From Bacteroidaceae bacterium (lineage in GTDB: Bacteria; Bacteroidota; Bacteroidia; Bacteroidales; Bacteroidaceae), in NCBI GenBank assembly GCA_017616445.1, contig JAFZYE010000023.1:1-61827 (forward strand): DNA of 61,827 nt. Reading direction: 5' to 3'. Below are positions 8,315 through 18,169 of this stretch, in pieces. How positions within the stretch are numbered: position 1 is the first letter of the stretch; each line of letters begins with the position of its first letter. The notes below the pieces were generated by a model. That model ran no database searches. It was not told the origin of the DNA and saw only the letters and a list, made by a program, of their open reading frames with translations. Made by a program: the position numbers and the translations under genes.

Positions 8315-9619
8315 ATGAAGAAATGTTTATGCATATTGATGTTGTGGGTTCCTGCTCTTTTGTGGGCGGAAGGGACAGCTATGTTGATTTCCGATAATCG
8401 AGCGATTGAGGATTCATGGGCTTGGTGTTTCTCAGAGGAGTTGGGGTTGACGGTCAAGAAAGAGACGTTGTGTTATGGGTGTAACCTGACTGCAGAGAGC
8501 GGAATGGCAAGTGACGTACAGCGAATCCTGTCGAACAAGAGCATCAGTGAGCGGAAACCAACCGTGATATTCCTGCAGTTAGGATGTAACGATGAAGCGG
8601 ATAGTCCACAACAGTTTGCTGCCTACGAGCAGTCGCTGTTCGACTTCCCATACGGCAAGGTGTGTACGATGAAGGGAGCCAATCCACGAACGAAGAATAT
8701 CGCCATCTCGAAAGACAAGCAGAAACTGACCAACAGCAACTATGCAGGCTCACTTTGTCGCATCATGATGTACTTAAGAGAAGAAGCCCCTGATGCACGA
8801 GTCTTTTTCCTCGCCCCTGTTCGCTATGGTCAGGAACTGCATGGTGCAGACTCCCTGAAGGTGAGTCAGCTGAAAGCAGTTGCCAATATGTTCTGTGTAC
8901 CTTTTGTGGAGGATATGCAGATGGTGACCCGCTATGACTTTATCTGGAAACAGACCAAACCAACAGTGGGAACAGTATTGCTGTTAGGAGATAGTTATTG
9001 TCAAGTGAAGAAATGGACAGCTGAGATGGAGCGTTTGGCAGAGGTGCAGTTCATCAATTTGGGTAAGGTGAGTGCAACACTCAAAGAACGAGGAGGCAAG
9101 CACACCAACACCCTTGGAGCACAACTCAGCAGGATTCCTGCAGGAAGCAAGCCTGATGTGGTAATCATAGAGGGAGGTATCAACGACGATGCAGATCAAC
9201 CAACGACAGTAGACGACTACCCTGCATGTATCGCCAATCAGAAACGAACCACCTTTGCGGGGGCGATGGCCTATATCGTCAACAACCTCAAGAAGCGATT
9301 CCCTGCTGCAAGGATTTATGTGATTACGCCTGGTGGGCTCTATTACGGACATACAGACCGTCCGTTTGACTTCATCATCAAGGCTGACCAGATACGCAAG
9401 GCCGCTCAGCTATTAGGACTGCCGACGATTGACTGGGACAGGGAAGGACGTCTGTCGTTTGTATTCAACAACTCGAAAGGTACAGGTAGCGGCACGAATG
9501 CAAGCCCATTCCTGTATAATGTCCCCTCACGAGAGACGAGTGATTTGCTGCATCCGAACGAAGTGGGTGCGGTGTATCTGGCAGAGAATGTTATAAAGGA
9601 ACTTAGAGGAGAAAAGTAA
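8315..9619 (+). CDS. Secreted protein with two tandem SGNH-hydrolase-like halves
   Basis: 434 aa with a short signal peptide (CLCILMLWVPALLWA). The C-terminal half is a recognisable SGNH/GDSL esterase: block I 'LLLGDSYCQ' around residues 223-230, block III 'EGGINDDAD' near 287, and the Asp/His block 'SDLLHPNEVGA' near 409. The N-terminal half repeats the fold in degraded form: 'MLISDNRAIEDSWA' in place of GDS, 'LQLGCNDEADSPQQFAAY' keeping G-x-N-D, and no DxxH. The enzyme probably removes acyl groups (for example acetyl) from glycans outside the cytoplasm, with the first half possibly binding rather than cutting. SGNH family membership is clear; the substrate is unknown. It is preceded by a heptad array and followed by the rimP promoter. 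Confidence 0.8.
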   Translation: MKKCLCILMLWVPALLWAEGTAMLISDNRAIEDSWAWCFSEELGLTVKKETLCYGCNLTAESGMASDVQRILSNKSISERKPTVIFLQLGCNDEADSPQQFAAYEQSLFDFPYGKVCTMKGANPRTKNIAISKDKQKLTNSNYAGSLCRIMMYLREEAPDARVFFLAPVRYGQELHGADSLKVSQLKAVANMFCVPFVEDMQMVTRYDFIWKQTKPTVGTVLLLGDSYCQVKKWTAEMERLAEVQFINLGKVSATLKERGGKHTNTLGAQLSRIPAGSKPDVVIIEGGINDDADQPTTVDDYPACIANQKRTTFAGAMAYIVNNLKKRFPAARIYVITPGGLYYGHTDRPFDFIIKADQIRKAAQLLGLPTIDWDREGRLSFVFNNSKGTGSGTNASPFLYNVPSRETSDLLHPNEVGAVYLAENVIKELRGEK

Positions 9620-9679
9620 AAAATGAGCGGAAAATGTGGGTAAAATAGACCAAAAACGCAAAAAATCGTAAATTGTAAA

Positions 9680-9709
9680 TTGTCAAATAGTAAATTATTT
9701 GTATCTTTG
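9680..9709 (+). promoter_or_regulatory. Promoter of the rimP-nusA-infB operon
   Basis: TTG 9680-9682, 19 nt, TATCTTTG 9702-9709. The 30 bases upstream and through the spacer are nearly identical to the promoter at 5957 (aaattgtaaattgtcaaata), again phased in sevens. Confidence 0.8.
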
Positions 9710-9724
9710 CACCGTGAAATAATG

Positions 9725-9750
9725 AAGGAGGGGCTGAAAAGTTCCTCCTT
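9725..9750 (+). promoter_or_regulatory. Leader hairpin pairing a Shine-Dalgarno-like AAGGAGG with CCTCCTT
   Basis: AAGGAGG (9725-9731) pairs perfectly with CCTCCTT (9744-9750) just before the rimP start region. The right arm is itself anti-SD-like. It lies in a leader of only about 45 nt, so it will be in the 5' UTR and may tune translation of rimP. Confidence 0.6.
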
Positions 9751-9755
9751 TAATA

Positions 9756-10232
9756 ATGTTTCGTAATATGATTGATAGTAAGAGAATTAAAGCATTGGTT
9801 GACGAATGGCTCGACGGAAAAGACTATTTTTTCGTTGATGCAACCGTAGACAAAGAGAACAGAATCGTCGTTGAGATTGATCACAAAGAAGGGGTCTGGA
9901 TTGAAGACTGTTGTGATTTGAGCCGTTTTATCGAGGCACACTTGAATCGAGACGAAGAGGACTTTGAACTGGAAGTAGGCTCTGCAGGTATCGGACAGCC
10001 GCTGAAGGTGTTGCAGCAGTACAAGAACAATATCGGAAACGAGGTGGAGGTGATGCTGACCGACGGTAAAAAGTTGCAAGGAACAATGACCGATGCAAAC
10101 GAATCGACTTTTACACTCTGTTATCAGGAGAAGCAGAAGGTAGAAGGAAAGAAACGTCCAGTCATGGTAGAAGTGACGAAAGAGTTCAAGTATGATGATG
10201 TGAAGTGGGTGAAAGCAGTCATTCGCTTTTGA
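9756..10232 (+). CDS. rimP: Ribosome maturation factor RimP
   Basis: 158 aa, near the usual 150-160. RimP binds the 30S subunit and assists late maturation in the cytoplasm. The family pattern is visible: 'VDATVDKENRIVVEIDHKEGVWIEDCCDLSRFIE' (N-terminal domain), 'DFELEVGSAGIGQPLK' (the conserved 'LEVSSPGLdRPL' segment, here in variant form), then an SH3-like C-terminal domain 'NEVEVMLTDGKKLQGTM'. Translation may start at 9756 (MFRNMIDSK) or, in line with relatives starting 'MID', at 9768. It heads the classical rimP-nusA-infB operon, which supports the call. Confidence 0.93.
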   Translation: MFRNMIDSKRIKALVDEWLDGKDYFFVDATVDKENRIVVEIDHKEGVWIEDCCDLSRFIEAHLNRDEEDFELEVGSAGIGQPLKVLQQYKNNIGNEVEVMLTDGKKLQGTMTDANESTFTLCYQEKQKVEGKKRPVMVEVTKEFKYDDVKWVKAVIRF

Positions 10233-10240
10233 AACTATAT

Positions 10241-10327
10241 AGGAGTTACAGGAGTAGCAGGAGTTCAGGAGATTTATCTAATTCATAATGCATAATTTCT
10301 TAACTCTTAACCCTTAATTCTTAACTC
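10241..10327. repeat. Spacer of phased repeats between rimP and nusA
   Basis: A 9-nt repeat (aggagttac, aggagtagc, aggagttc..., 10241-10271) is followed by an attcataatgcataatttc segment and four heptads (ttaactc, ttaaccc, ttaattc, ttaactc; 10300-10327). No promoter box is seen, so nusA is probably read from the rimP promoter. Confidence 0.75.
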
Positions 10328-10353
10328 AATGATGAATTATAAATTAAAATAAA

Positions 10354-11616
10354 ATGGCAAAGAAAAACGAAGAACAAATCAGTCTCATTGACACCTTTAA
10401 GGAGTTTAAGGAGACCAAGCACATTGACCGTACAACACTGGTCAGTGTTATTGAGGATTCATTCCACAACGTACTACAGAAGCAATATGGCTCTGATGAG
10501 AATTTTGATGTGATTGTAAACCCAGAGAACGGAGACTTTGAAATATACCGTAACAGGGTTGTGGTGGCAGATGATGAAGTGGAGGATACCAACACTCAGA
10601 TTAGCCTGAGCGAAGCGCAGAAGATTGATGAGGACTATGAAATCGGTGAGGACGTTGCAGAGAAGATTAACTTCAGCGACTTCGGACGCCGTTCAATCCT
10701 GAACCTGCGCCAGACGATGGCTTCGAAGATTCTGGAGTTGGAACATGACAACCTGTACAACAAGTACATTGATAAGGTAGGTACGATTGTCACAGCAGAA
10801 GTTTACCAGATTTGGAAACGCGAAACCCTGCTGTTGGACGATGAAGGCAATGAGTTGCTGTTGCCTAAGACAGAGCAGATTCCTACAGACTTCTTCCGTA
10901 AGGGTGAGACTGCTCGTGCAGTTGTTCTTCGTGTGGACAACCAAAACAACAACCCAAAGATTATCTTGAGCCGTACAGCCCCAGAATTCTTGCAGCGCCT
11001 GATGGAACAGGAAGTACCTGAAATCAACGATGGACTGATTACCATCCATCAGATCGCTCGTATCCCTGGTGAGAGAGCAAAGATTGCCGTAGAGAGCTAC
11101 AACGACAGAATAGATCCAGTTGGAGCATGTGTAGGTGTGAAGGGTGCACGTATTCACGGTATTGTTCGTGAGTTGCATAACGAGAATATTGACGTAATCA
11201 ACTATACCGCCAATGATAAGCTGTTGATTCAACGTGCGTTGGCTCCTGCACGCGTGAACTCCATCACTCTCAATGAGACAGAACGCAAGGCAGAAGTCTA
11301 TCTGAATCCTGACCAGGTATCTTTGGCAATCGGTAAGAACGGTATGAACATCAAGTTGGCAAGTATGCTGACGAACTATACCATCGATGTCTTCCGCGAA
11401 CTCGATGACAACGAGAAGAACATGGATGACATCTATCTTGACGAGTTCAAGGACGAAATTGAAGATTGGGTTATCGAAGCAATTAAGAAGATTGGTCTTG
11501 ACACTGCAAGAGCTGTTCTCGATGCACCACGCGACTTACTCATTGAAAAAGCCGACCTCGAAGAGGATACTGTTGATGAGGTACTCCGAATTCTCCGTGC
11601 AGAGTTCGAGGACTAA
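10354..11616 (+). CDS. nusA: Transcription termination/antitermination factor NusA
   Basis: 420 aa. NusA binds RNA polymerase and nascent RNA and modulates pausing, termination and antitermination. Domain order fits: RNAP-binding N-terminal domain (residues 1-130), S1 domain (about 135-200, 'GTIVTAEVYQIWKRETLLL'), then two KH domains with GxxG loops at 'GVKGARIHGI' (about 265) and 'IGKNGMNIKLAS' (about 330). The C-terminal tail ('DLEEDTVDEVLRILRAEFED') is a single helical region, and the acidic repeats of E. coli NusA are missing, which is usual in Bacteroidetes. It lies between rimP and infB. Confidence 0.96.
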   Translation: MAKKNEEQISLIDTFKEFKETKHIDRTTLVSVIEDSFHNVLQKQYGSDENFDVIVNPENGDFEIYRNRVVVADDEVEDTNTQISLSEAQKIDEDYEIGEDVAEKINFSDFGRRSILNLRQTMASKILELEHDNLYNKYIDKVGTIVTAEVYQIWKRETLLLDDEGNELLLPKTEQIPTDFFRKGETARAVVLRVDNQNNNPKIILSRTAPEFLQRLMEQEVPEINDGLITIHQIARIPGERAKIAVESYNDRIDPVGACVGVKGARIHGIVRELHNENIDVINYTANDKLLIQRALAPARVNSITLNETERKAEVYLNPDQVSLAIGKNGMNIKLASMLTNYTIDVFRELDDNEKNMDDIYLDEFKDEIEDWVIEAIKKIGLDTARAVLDAPRDLLIEKADLEEDTVDEVLRILRAEFED

Positions 11617-11642
11617 ACGTCCTATCCCCTGAGAAAAATAAG

Positions 11643-11669
11643 ACCCCCCACCCCCCTTTAGGGGGAGGA
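11643..11669. repeat. C-rich hairpin between nusA and infB (copy 4)
   Basis: CCCCC ttta GGGGG about 30 nt after the nusA stop, with an upstream acccccca run as in copy 3. It is followed by an attatgcattatgaattatc run leading to the infB start at 11741. Confidence 0.75.
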
Positions 11670-11740
11670 ATGAAGAATAAAAACAAAGAATTTCAGGGGA
11701 ATTATGCATTATGAATTATCAATTATGAATTAATAATAGG

Positions 11741-14644
11741 ATGCCAAGACTTAATAAAGCATTAAAAGAGCTAAACGTCGGAATCAACACAGTAGCTGAA
11801 TTCCTGCAGAAAAAGGGTAAACCCCTTGAGGACGCAAGTATCAATGCCAAGATAACGGATGAGCAGTATGATATATTGCTCAAGGAGTTTGGTAGCGATA
11901 AGCAGAAGAAACAAGAAACGAGCCTCGATATCCAGAAAAGGAAAGAGAGGGAGCAGCAGGAGAAGGCAGAGCGAAAGGCGAAAGAGTTGCAGGAACAGCT
12001 GAAGCGTGAAGCTGAACTCAAAAAACAAAAGGAGCAGCAGGAGGTATTCCGTCTTGAAAGTGAGCGGAAGACAGAAGTGAAGATACTGGGTAAACTCAAG
12101 GAAGCAGCTCCTGCAGTAGAGGAACAGCCTGAGCCAGAACCTGAAACCCTTGAAACGCCAACGCCTTCGGAGCAGAAGCCTGAACAACTGCCAGAACCAG
12201 CAGAGGACGAAGTTGTGGATGTGGAGGACAATGAAGAGGTGGTATCAGAAGAAGAAGTTGACGAGGTCCAGGAAACTCCTCAACCGCATAAGGCAAAATC
12301 TCCAAAGAACAAAACTGTGCTGGAGGAAACAGAAGATGGGGTGTACCATGTTGTTACTCCTGATACTGGACTTAACTTCAAGAAAGTTGGTTTTATCGAT
12401 TTGAGTAACATCAACTCGAAGACTCGACCTGACAAGAAATCAAAGGCAGAGCGTAAGAAAGAAAGAGAAGAGAAGGAACGTGCCCGTCAGGAAGCAAAGA
12501 ATAAGTACAAAGAGTCTGTGATGCAGGAAATCGGTGAAGGCGCAGATGGTGAAGACGGAAAGAAAAAGAAACGTAAACGTATCAATAAGGGTAAGGTCGA
12601 TATCAATGCCGTAGCAAATCAGCAGAAGACCAACCCGAAGATAGAAAAGGGTTCATCTGCTCAAGGCGGAAAGAACAACCAGCGCCCGAATACGCAGAAC
12701 CAGCCTCAGCAGGGTAAGAAGAATAAGAAGAAGAAAGATGTGAAGGCTGAACTCACCGATGAAGAGGTAGCAAAGCAGGTAAAGGAAACGCTGGCACGTT
12801 TGACGACTAAATCTGTGAAGAGCAGCGTCAAGAACCGTAAGGAAAAACGTGAGCGCCATCGTCTGGAGATGGAGGAAGAAGAGAATGCAGACAGCAAAGT
12901 TCTGCAGCTTACGGAATTTGTGACGGTTAATGAACTGGCGACTATGATGGATGTACCTGTAACGAAGGTAATCGGTACATGTATGTCTATCGGTATGATG
13001 GTAAGTATCAACCAGCGTTTGGATGCAGAAACCATCAATATCGTAGCAGAAGAGTTCGGATTCACCACAAGCTACGTAAGTGGAGAAGTCAGTAACGCCA
13101 TCGTAGAAGAGGTCGATAGTGAGGAAGACCTGGAACCACGCGCACCAATCATCACGGTGATGGGTCACGTCGATCATGGTAAGACTTCGTTGCTTGACTA
13201 TATCCGCAATACCAACGTGATTGCGGGTGAGGCAGGAGGTATCACACAGCATATCGGAGCATACAACGTGAAGATGAAAGACGGTCGTCATATCACATTC
13301 CTCGATACACCAGGTCACGAAGCCTTCACCGCTATGCGTGCCCGTGGTGCTCAGGTGACCGATATCGCTATCATCATCATTGCTGCCGATGATGCCATCA
13401 TGCCGCAGACGAAGGAGGCCATTGCACATGCCCAGGCTGCAGGTGTACCTATGGTATTCGCTATCAACAAGATTGACAAACCAGGGGCTAATCCTGAGAA
13501 GATCAAGGAACAACTTGCCAATATGAACCTCTTGGTTGAGGATTGGGGCGGCAAGTACCAGAGTCAGGAAATCAGTGCGAAGAAAGGAATCGGAGTGGAT
13601 GAACTCATGGACAAGGTGCTGCTCGAAGCCGAGCTGCTTGACCTACGTGCTAACCCAAATCGTAAGGCTACGGGTTCAGTAATTGAATCGACACTCGATA
13701 AAGGTCGTGGTTACGTAGCTACCGTACTATGTCAGAACGGAACTTTGCATCAAGGTGATATCGTATTGGCAGGAACACATTTCGGACGTGTCAGAGCGAT
13801 GTTCAACGAACGTGGACAGCGAATCGAGAAAGCGTTGCCAGCAGAGCCAGCTGTTATACTTGGACTCAACGGAGCACCAACTGCAGGTGACACCTTCCAT
13901 GTGATGGAAACAGAGCAGGAGGCACGCGACATCTGTAACAAACGTGAGCAGTTGAAACGCGAACAAGGTCTGAGGACGTTGAAACGTGTCGACCTCAACG
14001 AGTTGGGCCGTCGTATCGCACTTGGAGACTTCAAGGAACTCAATATTGTAGTAAAGGGTGACGTGGATGGTTCAATCGAGGCATTGAGCGACTCACTCAT
14101 CAAACTCTCTACAGAGAAGATTCAGGTGAATGTCATCCACAAGGCAGTAGGTCAGATCAGCGAGAGCGATGTAACCCTTGCTGCAGCATCGGATGCCATC
14201 ATTGTCGGCTTCCAAGTACGTCCTTCAAAGGCAGCACGTGCATTAGCTGATCAGGAAGGCGTAGATATCCGTCTCTACTCCGTCATCTACGATACTATCG
14301 AAGAGATTAAGAGTGCGATGGAAGGTATGCTTGCTCCTGAAACCAAAGAGGAAGTCACAGCCAACCTCGAAGTACGTCAGGTTTATCACATCACCAAGGT
14401 GGGAACAGTTGCAGGTGCATACGTCACGAGCGGAAAGGTACAGCGCAGCAATAAGATCAGAGTGATTCGCGATGGTATCGTGATCTATACTGGTCAGATT
14501 AACGCCCTAAAGCGCTTCAAGGATGATGTGAAAGAAGTAGGCGTAAACTTCGAATGCGGTATCTCTATCGTCAACTACGATAACCTTCACGAAGGTGATA
14601 TTCTGGAGACATTTGCAGAAGTGGAAGTGAAGCAGAAACTATGA
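11741..14644 (+). CDS. infB: Translation initiation factor IF-2
   Basis: 967 aa. IF-2 is the GTPase that places fMet-tRNA on the 30S subunit and drives subunit joining. The N-terminal 60 residues form the IF2-N fold ('[20 protein letters not shown]'). A very long Lys/Glu-rich low-complexity linker runs to about residue 390, with a second IF2-N-like element '[20 protein letters not shown]'. The GTPase core has G1 'GHVDHGKTS' (about 474), G3 'DTPGHEAF' (about 523) and G4 'NKID' (about 577). Domains II-IV end in the C2-like '[21 protein letters not shown]'. Third gene of the operon; sufB starts only 35 nt downstream with no promoter seen, so suf may share its transcript. Confidence 0.97.
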   Translation: MPRLNKALKELNVGINTVAEFLQKKGKPLEDASINAKITDEQYDILLKEFGSDKQKKQETSLDIQKRKEREQQEKAERKAKELQEQLKREAELKKQKEQQEVFRLESERKTEVKILGKLKEAAPAVEEQPEPEPETLETPTPSEQKPEQLPEPAEDEVVDVEDNEEVVSEEEVDEVQETPQPHKAKSPKNKTVLEETEDGVYHVVTPDTGLNFKKVGFIDLSNINSKTRPDKKSKAERKKEREEKERARQEAKNKYKESVMQEIGEGADGEDGKKKKRKRINKGKVDINAVANQQKTNPKIEKGSSAQGGKNNQRPNTQNQPQQGKKNKKKKDVKAELTDEEVAKQVKETLARLTTKSVKSSVKNRKEKRERHRLEMEEEENADSKVLQLTEFVTVNELATMMDVPVTKVIGTCMSIGMMVSINQRLDAETINIVAEEFGFTTSYVSGEVSNAIVEEVDSEEDLEPRAPIITVMGHVDHGKTSLLDYIRNTNVIAGEAGGITQHIGAYNVKMKDGRHITFLDTPGHEAFTAMRARGAQVTDIAIIIIAADDAIMPQTKEAIAHAQAAGVPMVFAINKIDKPGANPEKIKEQLANMNLLVEDWGGKYQSQEISAKKGIGVDELMDKVLLEAELLDLRANPNRKATGSVIESTLDKGRGYVATVLCQNGTLHQGDIVLAGTHFGRVRAMFNERGQRIEKALPAEPAVILGLNGAPTAGDTFHVMETEQEARDICNKREQLKREQGLRTLKRVDLNELGRRIALGDFKELNIVVKGDVDGSIEALSDSLIKLSTEKIQVNVIHKAVGQISESDVTLAAASDAIIVGFQVRPSKAARALADQEGVDIRLYSVIYDTIEEIKSAMEGMLAPETKEEVTANLEVRQVYHITKVGTVAGAYVTSGKVQRSNKIRVIRDGIVIYTGQINALKRFKDDVKEVGVNFECGISIVNYDNLHEGDILETFAEVEVKQKL

Positions 14645-14679
14645 TAATGCATAATTTGTAATGCATAATTCATAAATTG

Positions 14680-16134
14680 ATGAGTGAAAATAGAAACGAG
14701 TATGTCAAGCAGGTAGCCAACGAACAGTACAAATATGGCTTCACAACTGACATACACACGGAAATCATAGAGAAAGGACTGAACGAAGATGTGGTACGCC
14801 TCATCTCGCAGAAGAAAGGAGAGCCTGATTGGCTGCTTGACTTCCGACTCAATGCCTTTCGTCATTGGACTTCAATGGTACAACCCAAGTGGGGTCATCT
14901 GATATTGCCTGAGATTGATTATCAGGCAATATCTTACTATGCTGACCCTACGAGCAAGTCCAAGAGTGATGACGGAAAACCGAAGGAGATAGATCCTGAG
15001 CTGATTAAGACATTCGATAAGCTGGGTATTCCTCTTGAAGAGCGTATGGCGTTAAGTGGTACAGCTGTCGATGCTGTGATGGACTCCGTATCCGTGAAAA
15101 CCACCCACACGAAAGCACTTGAGGAGAAAGGCATTATCTTCTGCTCCATTAGCGAAGCTGTGAAGAAATACCCTGAGTTGGTACGCCAATACTTGGGTAG
15201 CGTTGTCCCCTATCGTGATAACTACTTCGCTGCGCTCAACAGCGCGGTTTTCAGCGATGGCTCTTTTGTGTATATTCCAAAGAACACACGTTGCCCGATG
15301 GAACTCTCTACTTATTTCCGTATTAATGCTCGCAACATCGGACAGTTTGAACGTACGTTGATTGTGTGTGACGATAACTCCTACGTATCATATTTAGAGG
15401 GCTGTACTGCCCCTATGCGTGATGAGAATCAGCTTCATGCCGCCATCGTGGAGATTGTGGTGATGGAGAATGCCGAAGTGAAATACAGTACAGTTCAGAA
15501 CTGGTATCCAGGTGATGCGGAGGGGAAAGGCGGTGTATTGAATCTCGTCACCAAACGAGGACATCTTAGAGGAAACAACAGCAAGCTATCGTGGACACAG
15601 GTGGAGACCGGTTCTGCTATCACATGGAAATACCCTAGCTGTGTGCTGAGTGGTGACAATTCCCAAGCTGAGTTCTATTCGGTAGCTGTGACCAACAACT
15701 ACCAACAGGCAGATACGGGAACCAAGATGATACACATCGGTAAGAACACCAAGAGTACCATCATCAGTAAAGGCATATCAGCTGGAAGAAGTCAGAACTC
15801 ATATCGAGGGTTGGTAAAGATTGGTGCCAAGGCAGAAGGGGCTCGCAACTATAGCTCCTGTGATTCGTTGCTGTTAGGAAGTCATTGTGGAGCACATACG
15901 TTCCCCTATATCGACTGTCATAACAACTCAGCGATAGTTGAACATGAAGCTACCACTTCGAAGATATCCGAAGACCAGTTGTTCTATTGCAACCAGCGAG
16001 GTATTCCAACAGAGGAAGCTGTAGGATTGATTGTGAACGGCTATGCAAAGGATGTCATTAATAAATTACCGATGGAGTTTGCTGTGGAGGCGCAAAAACT
16101 GCTCTCTGTATCGCTTGAAGGAACAGTAGGCTAA
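14680..16134 (+). CDS. sufB: Fe-S cluster scaffold complex subunit SufB
   Basis: 484 aa, counted from ATG 14680 (MSENRNEY). The frame can be extended 3 nt to a TTG, but the ATG is preferred. SufB, with SufC and SufD, assembles Fe-S clusters in the cytoplasm and hands them to apoproteins. The family core is clear: '[15 protein letters not shown]' and '[21 protein letters not shown]' (about residues 365-410), the region holding the scaffold cysteine, plus '[20 protein letters not shown]'. It follows infB by 35 nt with an at-rich gcataat repeat between. It precedes sufC, separated by a heptad array. Confidence 0.96.
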   Translation: MSENRNEYVKQVANEQYKYGFTTDIHTEIIEKGLNEDVVRLISQKKGEPDWLLDFRLNAFRHWTSMVQPKWGHLILPEIDYQAISYYADPTSKSKSDDGKPKEIDPELIKTFDKLGIPLEERMALSGTAVDAVMDSVSVKTTHTKALEEKGIIFCSISEAVKKYPELVRQYLGSVVPYRDNYFAALNSAVFSDGSFVYIPKNTRCPMELSTYFRINARNIGQFERTLIVCDDNSYVSYLEGCTAPMRDENQLHAAIVEIVVMENAEVKYSTVQNWYPGDAEGKGGVLNLVTKRGHLRGNNSKLSWTQVETGSAITWKYPSCVLSGDNSQAEFYSVAVTNNYQQADTGTKMIHIGKNTKSTIISKGISAGRSQNSYRGLVKIGAKAEGARNYSSCDSLLLGSHCGAHTFPYIDCHNNSAIVEHEATTSKISEDQLFYCNQRGIPTEEAVGLIVNGYAKDVINKLPMEFAVEAQKLLSVSLEGTVG

Positions 16135-16148
16135 AATGTCTATCTTTC

Positions 16149-16183
16149 TTAACTCTTAATTCTTAACTCTTAATTTTTAATTC
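16149..16183. repeat. Heptad array between sufB and sufC
   Basis: Five units ttaactc, ttaattc, ttaactc, ttaattt, ttaattc end 2 nt before the sufC ATG, occupying the place where a ribosome binding site would be. No SD sequence is visible. Confidence 0.85.
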
Positions 16184-16185
16184 TA

Positions 16186-16926
16186 ATGTTAGAAATCAAG
16201 AACTTACACGCCAAGGTAGACGGCAAAGAAATATTGAAAGGAGTCAATCTCACAATCCGTGATGGTGAGATACATGCATTGATGGGAACCAATGGTGCGG
16301 GAAAGAGCACTCTGAGCAATGTTATCGTGGGAAATCCTAAGTATGAGGTCACAGAGGGAACGATTACGTTCAACGGTAAGGACTTGCTTGCGATGTCTCC
16401 TGAGGAACGTTCACACGAAGGCGTGTTCATGTCTTTCCAGATGCCAGTAGAGATACCAGGAGTCAGCATGACAAACTTCATGCGAGCAGCCGTAAACGCT
16501 CGTCGTGAGGCATTGGGACAAGAACCTCTTAAGGCAACTGACTTCTTGAAGTTGATACGCGACACTCAGAAACTGGTTGACATCGATAAGAAACTCGTTT
16601 CACGTTCAGTGAACGAAGGGTTTTCTGGCGGAGAGAAGAAACGTAACGAGATATTCCAGATGGCAATGTTACAACCCACATTCTGCATCCTCGATGAAAC
16701 AGATAGTGGCCTCGATGTAGATGCGCTGAGGGTCGTAGCAGAAGGGTTCAACCGCTTGCGCACAGAACAAACAAGCGCACTTGTTATTACCCACTATCAG
16801 CGTTTGCTCGATTATATTCGTCCGGACTTCATTCATGTATTGCTTGATGGCAAGATTGTGAAGACCGCAGGTGCTGAGCTGGCAAAGGAAATTGAAGAAC
16901 GAGGATTTGACTGGATAAAAGAATGA
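16186..16926 (+). CDS. sufC: Fe-S assembly ATPase SufC
   Basis: 246 aa, typical length. ABC-type ATPase that powers the SufBCD scaffold. Visible motifs are Walker A 'GTNGAGKST' (about residues 34-42), the ABC signature 'FSGGEKKRNE' (about 146), Walker B 'FCILDETDSGLD' (about 165) and the switch His in 'VITHYQRLL'. The 'DETDSGLD' sequence is the SufC variant of the usual 'DEP'. The stop overlaps the sufD start (ATGA), indicating coupling. Confidence 0.97.
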   Translation: MLEIKNLHAKVDGKEILKGVNLTIRDGEIHALMGTNGAGKSTLSNVIVGNPKYEVTEGTITFNGKDLLAMSPEERSHEGVFMSFQMPVEIPGVSMTNFMRAAVNARREALGQEPLKATDFLKLIRDTQKLVDIDKKLVSRSVNEGFSGGEKKRNEIFQMAMLQPTFCILDETDSGLDVDALRVVAEGFNRLRTEQTSALVITHYQRLLDYIRPDFIHVLLDGKIVKTAGAELAKEIEERGFDWIKE

Positions 16927-18146
16927 GTCTTGAGCAATCATACATAAACCTATATCAGGCTCATCGTGAGAGTCTGATAGCTACATCGCCAGAGGTGATG
17001 AATACCATGCGTGATGAAGCTATCGGTGTGTTTGCACAAAAGGGATTTCCTACCCGTAAGGTTGAGGACTATCGATATGTTGATGTGCCGCAGGCATTTG
17101 ATGGCAAAGATACATACATGATGCCTCTGCCCACACTGCCTCTGAACTCAAATAAACAGAGTGTGATTTCCCTGAATGACGAATCGTTATTGAGACGTTA
17201 TTATGCAAAGACTGCTGACAGCGAAGATGCCATCACAGCACTCAATACAGCCTTCTCACATGAATGTATTTGTATACATGTCTGTAAGAATCAGACACTT
17301 GACCGCCCGATTGAACTCACTGATACGTTCACATCTGACGAAGACCAGATGGAGCACAAGCGTGTACTGATTGTATTGGAGGAAGGTGCTTCTGCAAGCA
17401 TCATGCTTCGTTATGCGGCCAACAACAAGATGCACATTCTCACCACTCAGGTGGTCGAAGTGTTCGTTGGCGATAATGCACACTTGGAGATGTATGAGTT
17501 GGAAGAAACCCATACTTCTTGTACCAGATTCAATCAAGTGTATATACAAGTTGGGCGATATGCTACTGTGAAACATAACAACATCACACTGTTCAATGGA
17601 CTCACGCGCAACACGATTAAAGCCTGTCTGAAGGGCGAATACAGTGAAGTGACCCTTAACGGATGTGTAATGGCTGACAAGAGTCAGGTGGTCGACAACA
17701 ACACCCTCATTCGTCACGAAGTGCCCAACTGCACCAGCCACGAACTCTATAAGTATGTGGTCGATGAGCAAGCAGTGGGAGCGTTTGCGGGTAAGGTGTA
17801 TGTGGCAGAAGGAGCACAGAAGACTGTCAGCGAAGAGGTGAATCAGAACATCTGTGCCAGCAACGATGCCCGGATGTACACCCAACCGATGCTCGAGATC
17901 TATGCTGATGACGTGAAGTGCTCGCATGGAAGTACAGTAGGAAAACTCGATGAAATGGCACTTTTCTACATGCGTCAGCGAGGCATACCCCTTGCAGAGG
18001 CCCGTATGCTGCTGATGCAGGCATTTGTGGGACAAGTCATCGACGAGATTCCCATCGCCCCATTACGTGATCGTCTTCATATCATGATTGAGCAACGTCT
18101 GAAAGGCGAACTCGATAAATGTGTTGGCTGTGCCCGATGCAAGTAA
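16923..18146 (+). CDS. sufD: Fe-S assembly protein SufD
   Basis: 407 aa. SufD pairs with SufB and shares its beta-helix fold. The N-terminal 'FPTRKVEDYRYVDVPQAFDG' matches the 'KxEdWkYT' motif of SufD. The C-terminal half has 'HGSTVGKLDEMALFYMRQRG', the conserved His region, and 'AFVGQVIDEIP'. The protein ends in 'LDKCVGCARCK', three cysteines spaced C-x2-C-x2-C, which are not part of the core fold and could bind metal or be redox-active. No sufS (cysteine desulfurase) or sufE follows, unlike the usual Bacteroidetes order; they must be elsewhere or absent. A lipoprotein gene begins 23 nt downstream. Confidence 0.94.
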   Translation: MSLEQSYINLYQAHRESLIATSPEVMNTMRDEAIGVFAQKGFPTRKVEDYRYVDVPQAFDGKDTYMMPLPTLPLNSNKQSVISLNDESLLRRYYAKTADSEDAITALNTAFSHECICIHVCKNQTLDRPIELTDTFTSDEDQMEHKRVLIVLEEGASASIMLRYAANNKMHILTTQVVEVFVGDNAHLEMYELEETHTSCTRFNQVYIQVGRYATVKHNNITLFNGLTRNTIKACLKGEYSEVTLNGCVMADKSQVVDNNTLIRHEVPNCTSHELYKYVVDEQAVGAFAGKVYVAEGAQKTVSEEVNQNICASNDARMYTQPMLEIYADDVKCSHGSTVGKLDEMALFYMRQRGIPLAEARMLLMQAFVGQVIDEIPIAPLRDRLHIMIEQRLKGELDKCVGCARCK

Positions 18147-18169
18147 TCATATTAATAGACAAAACGCCC

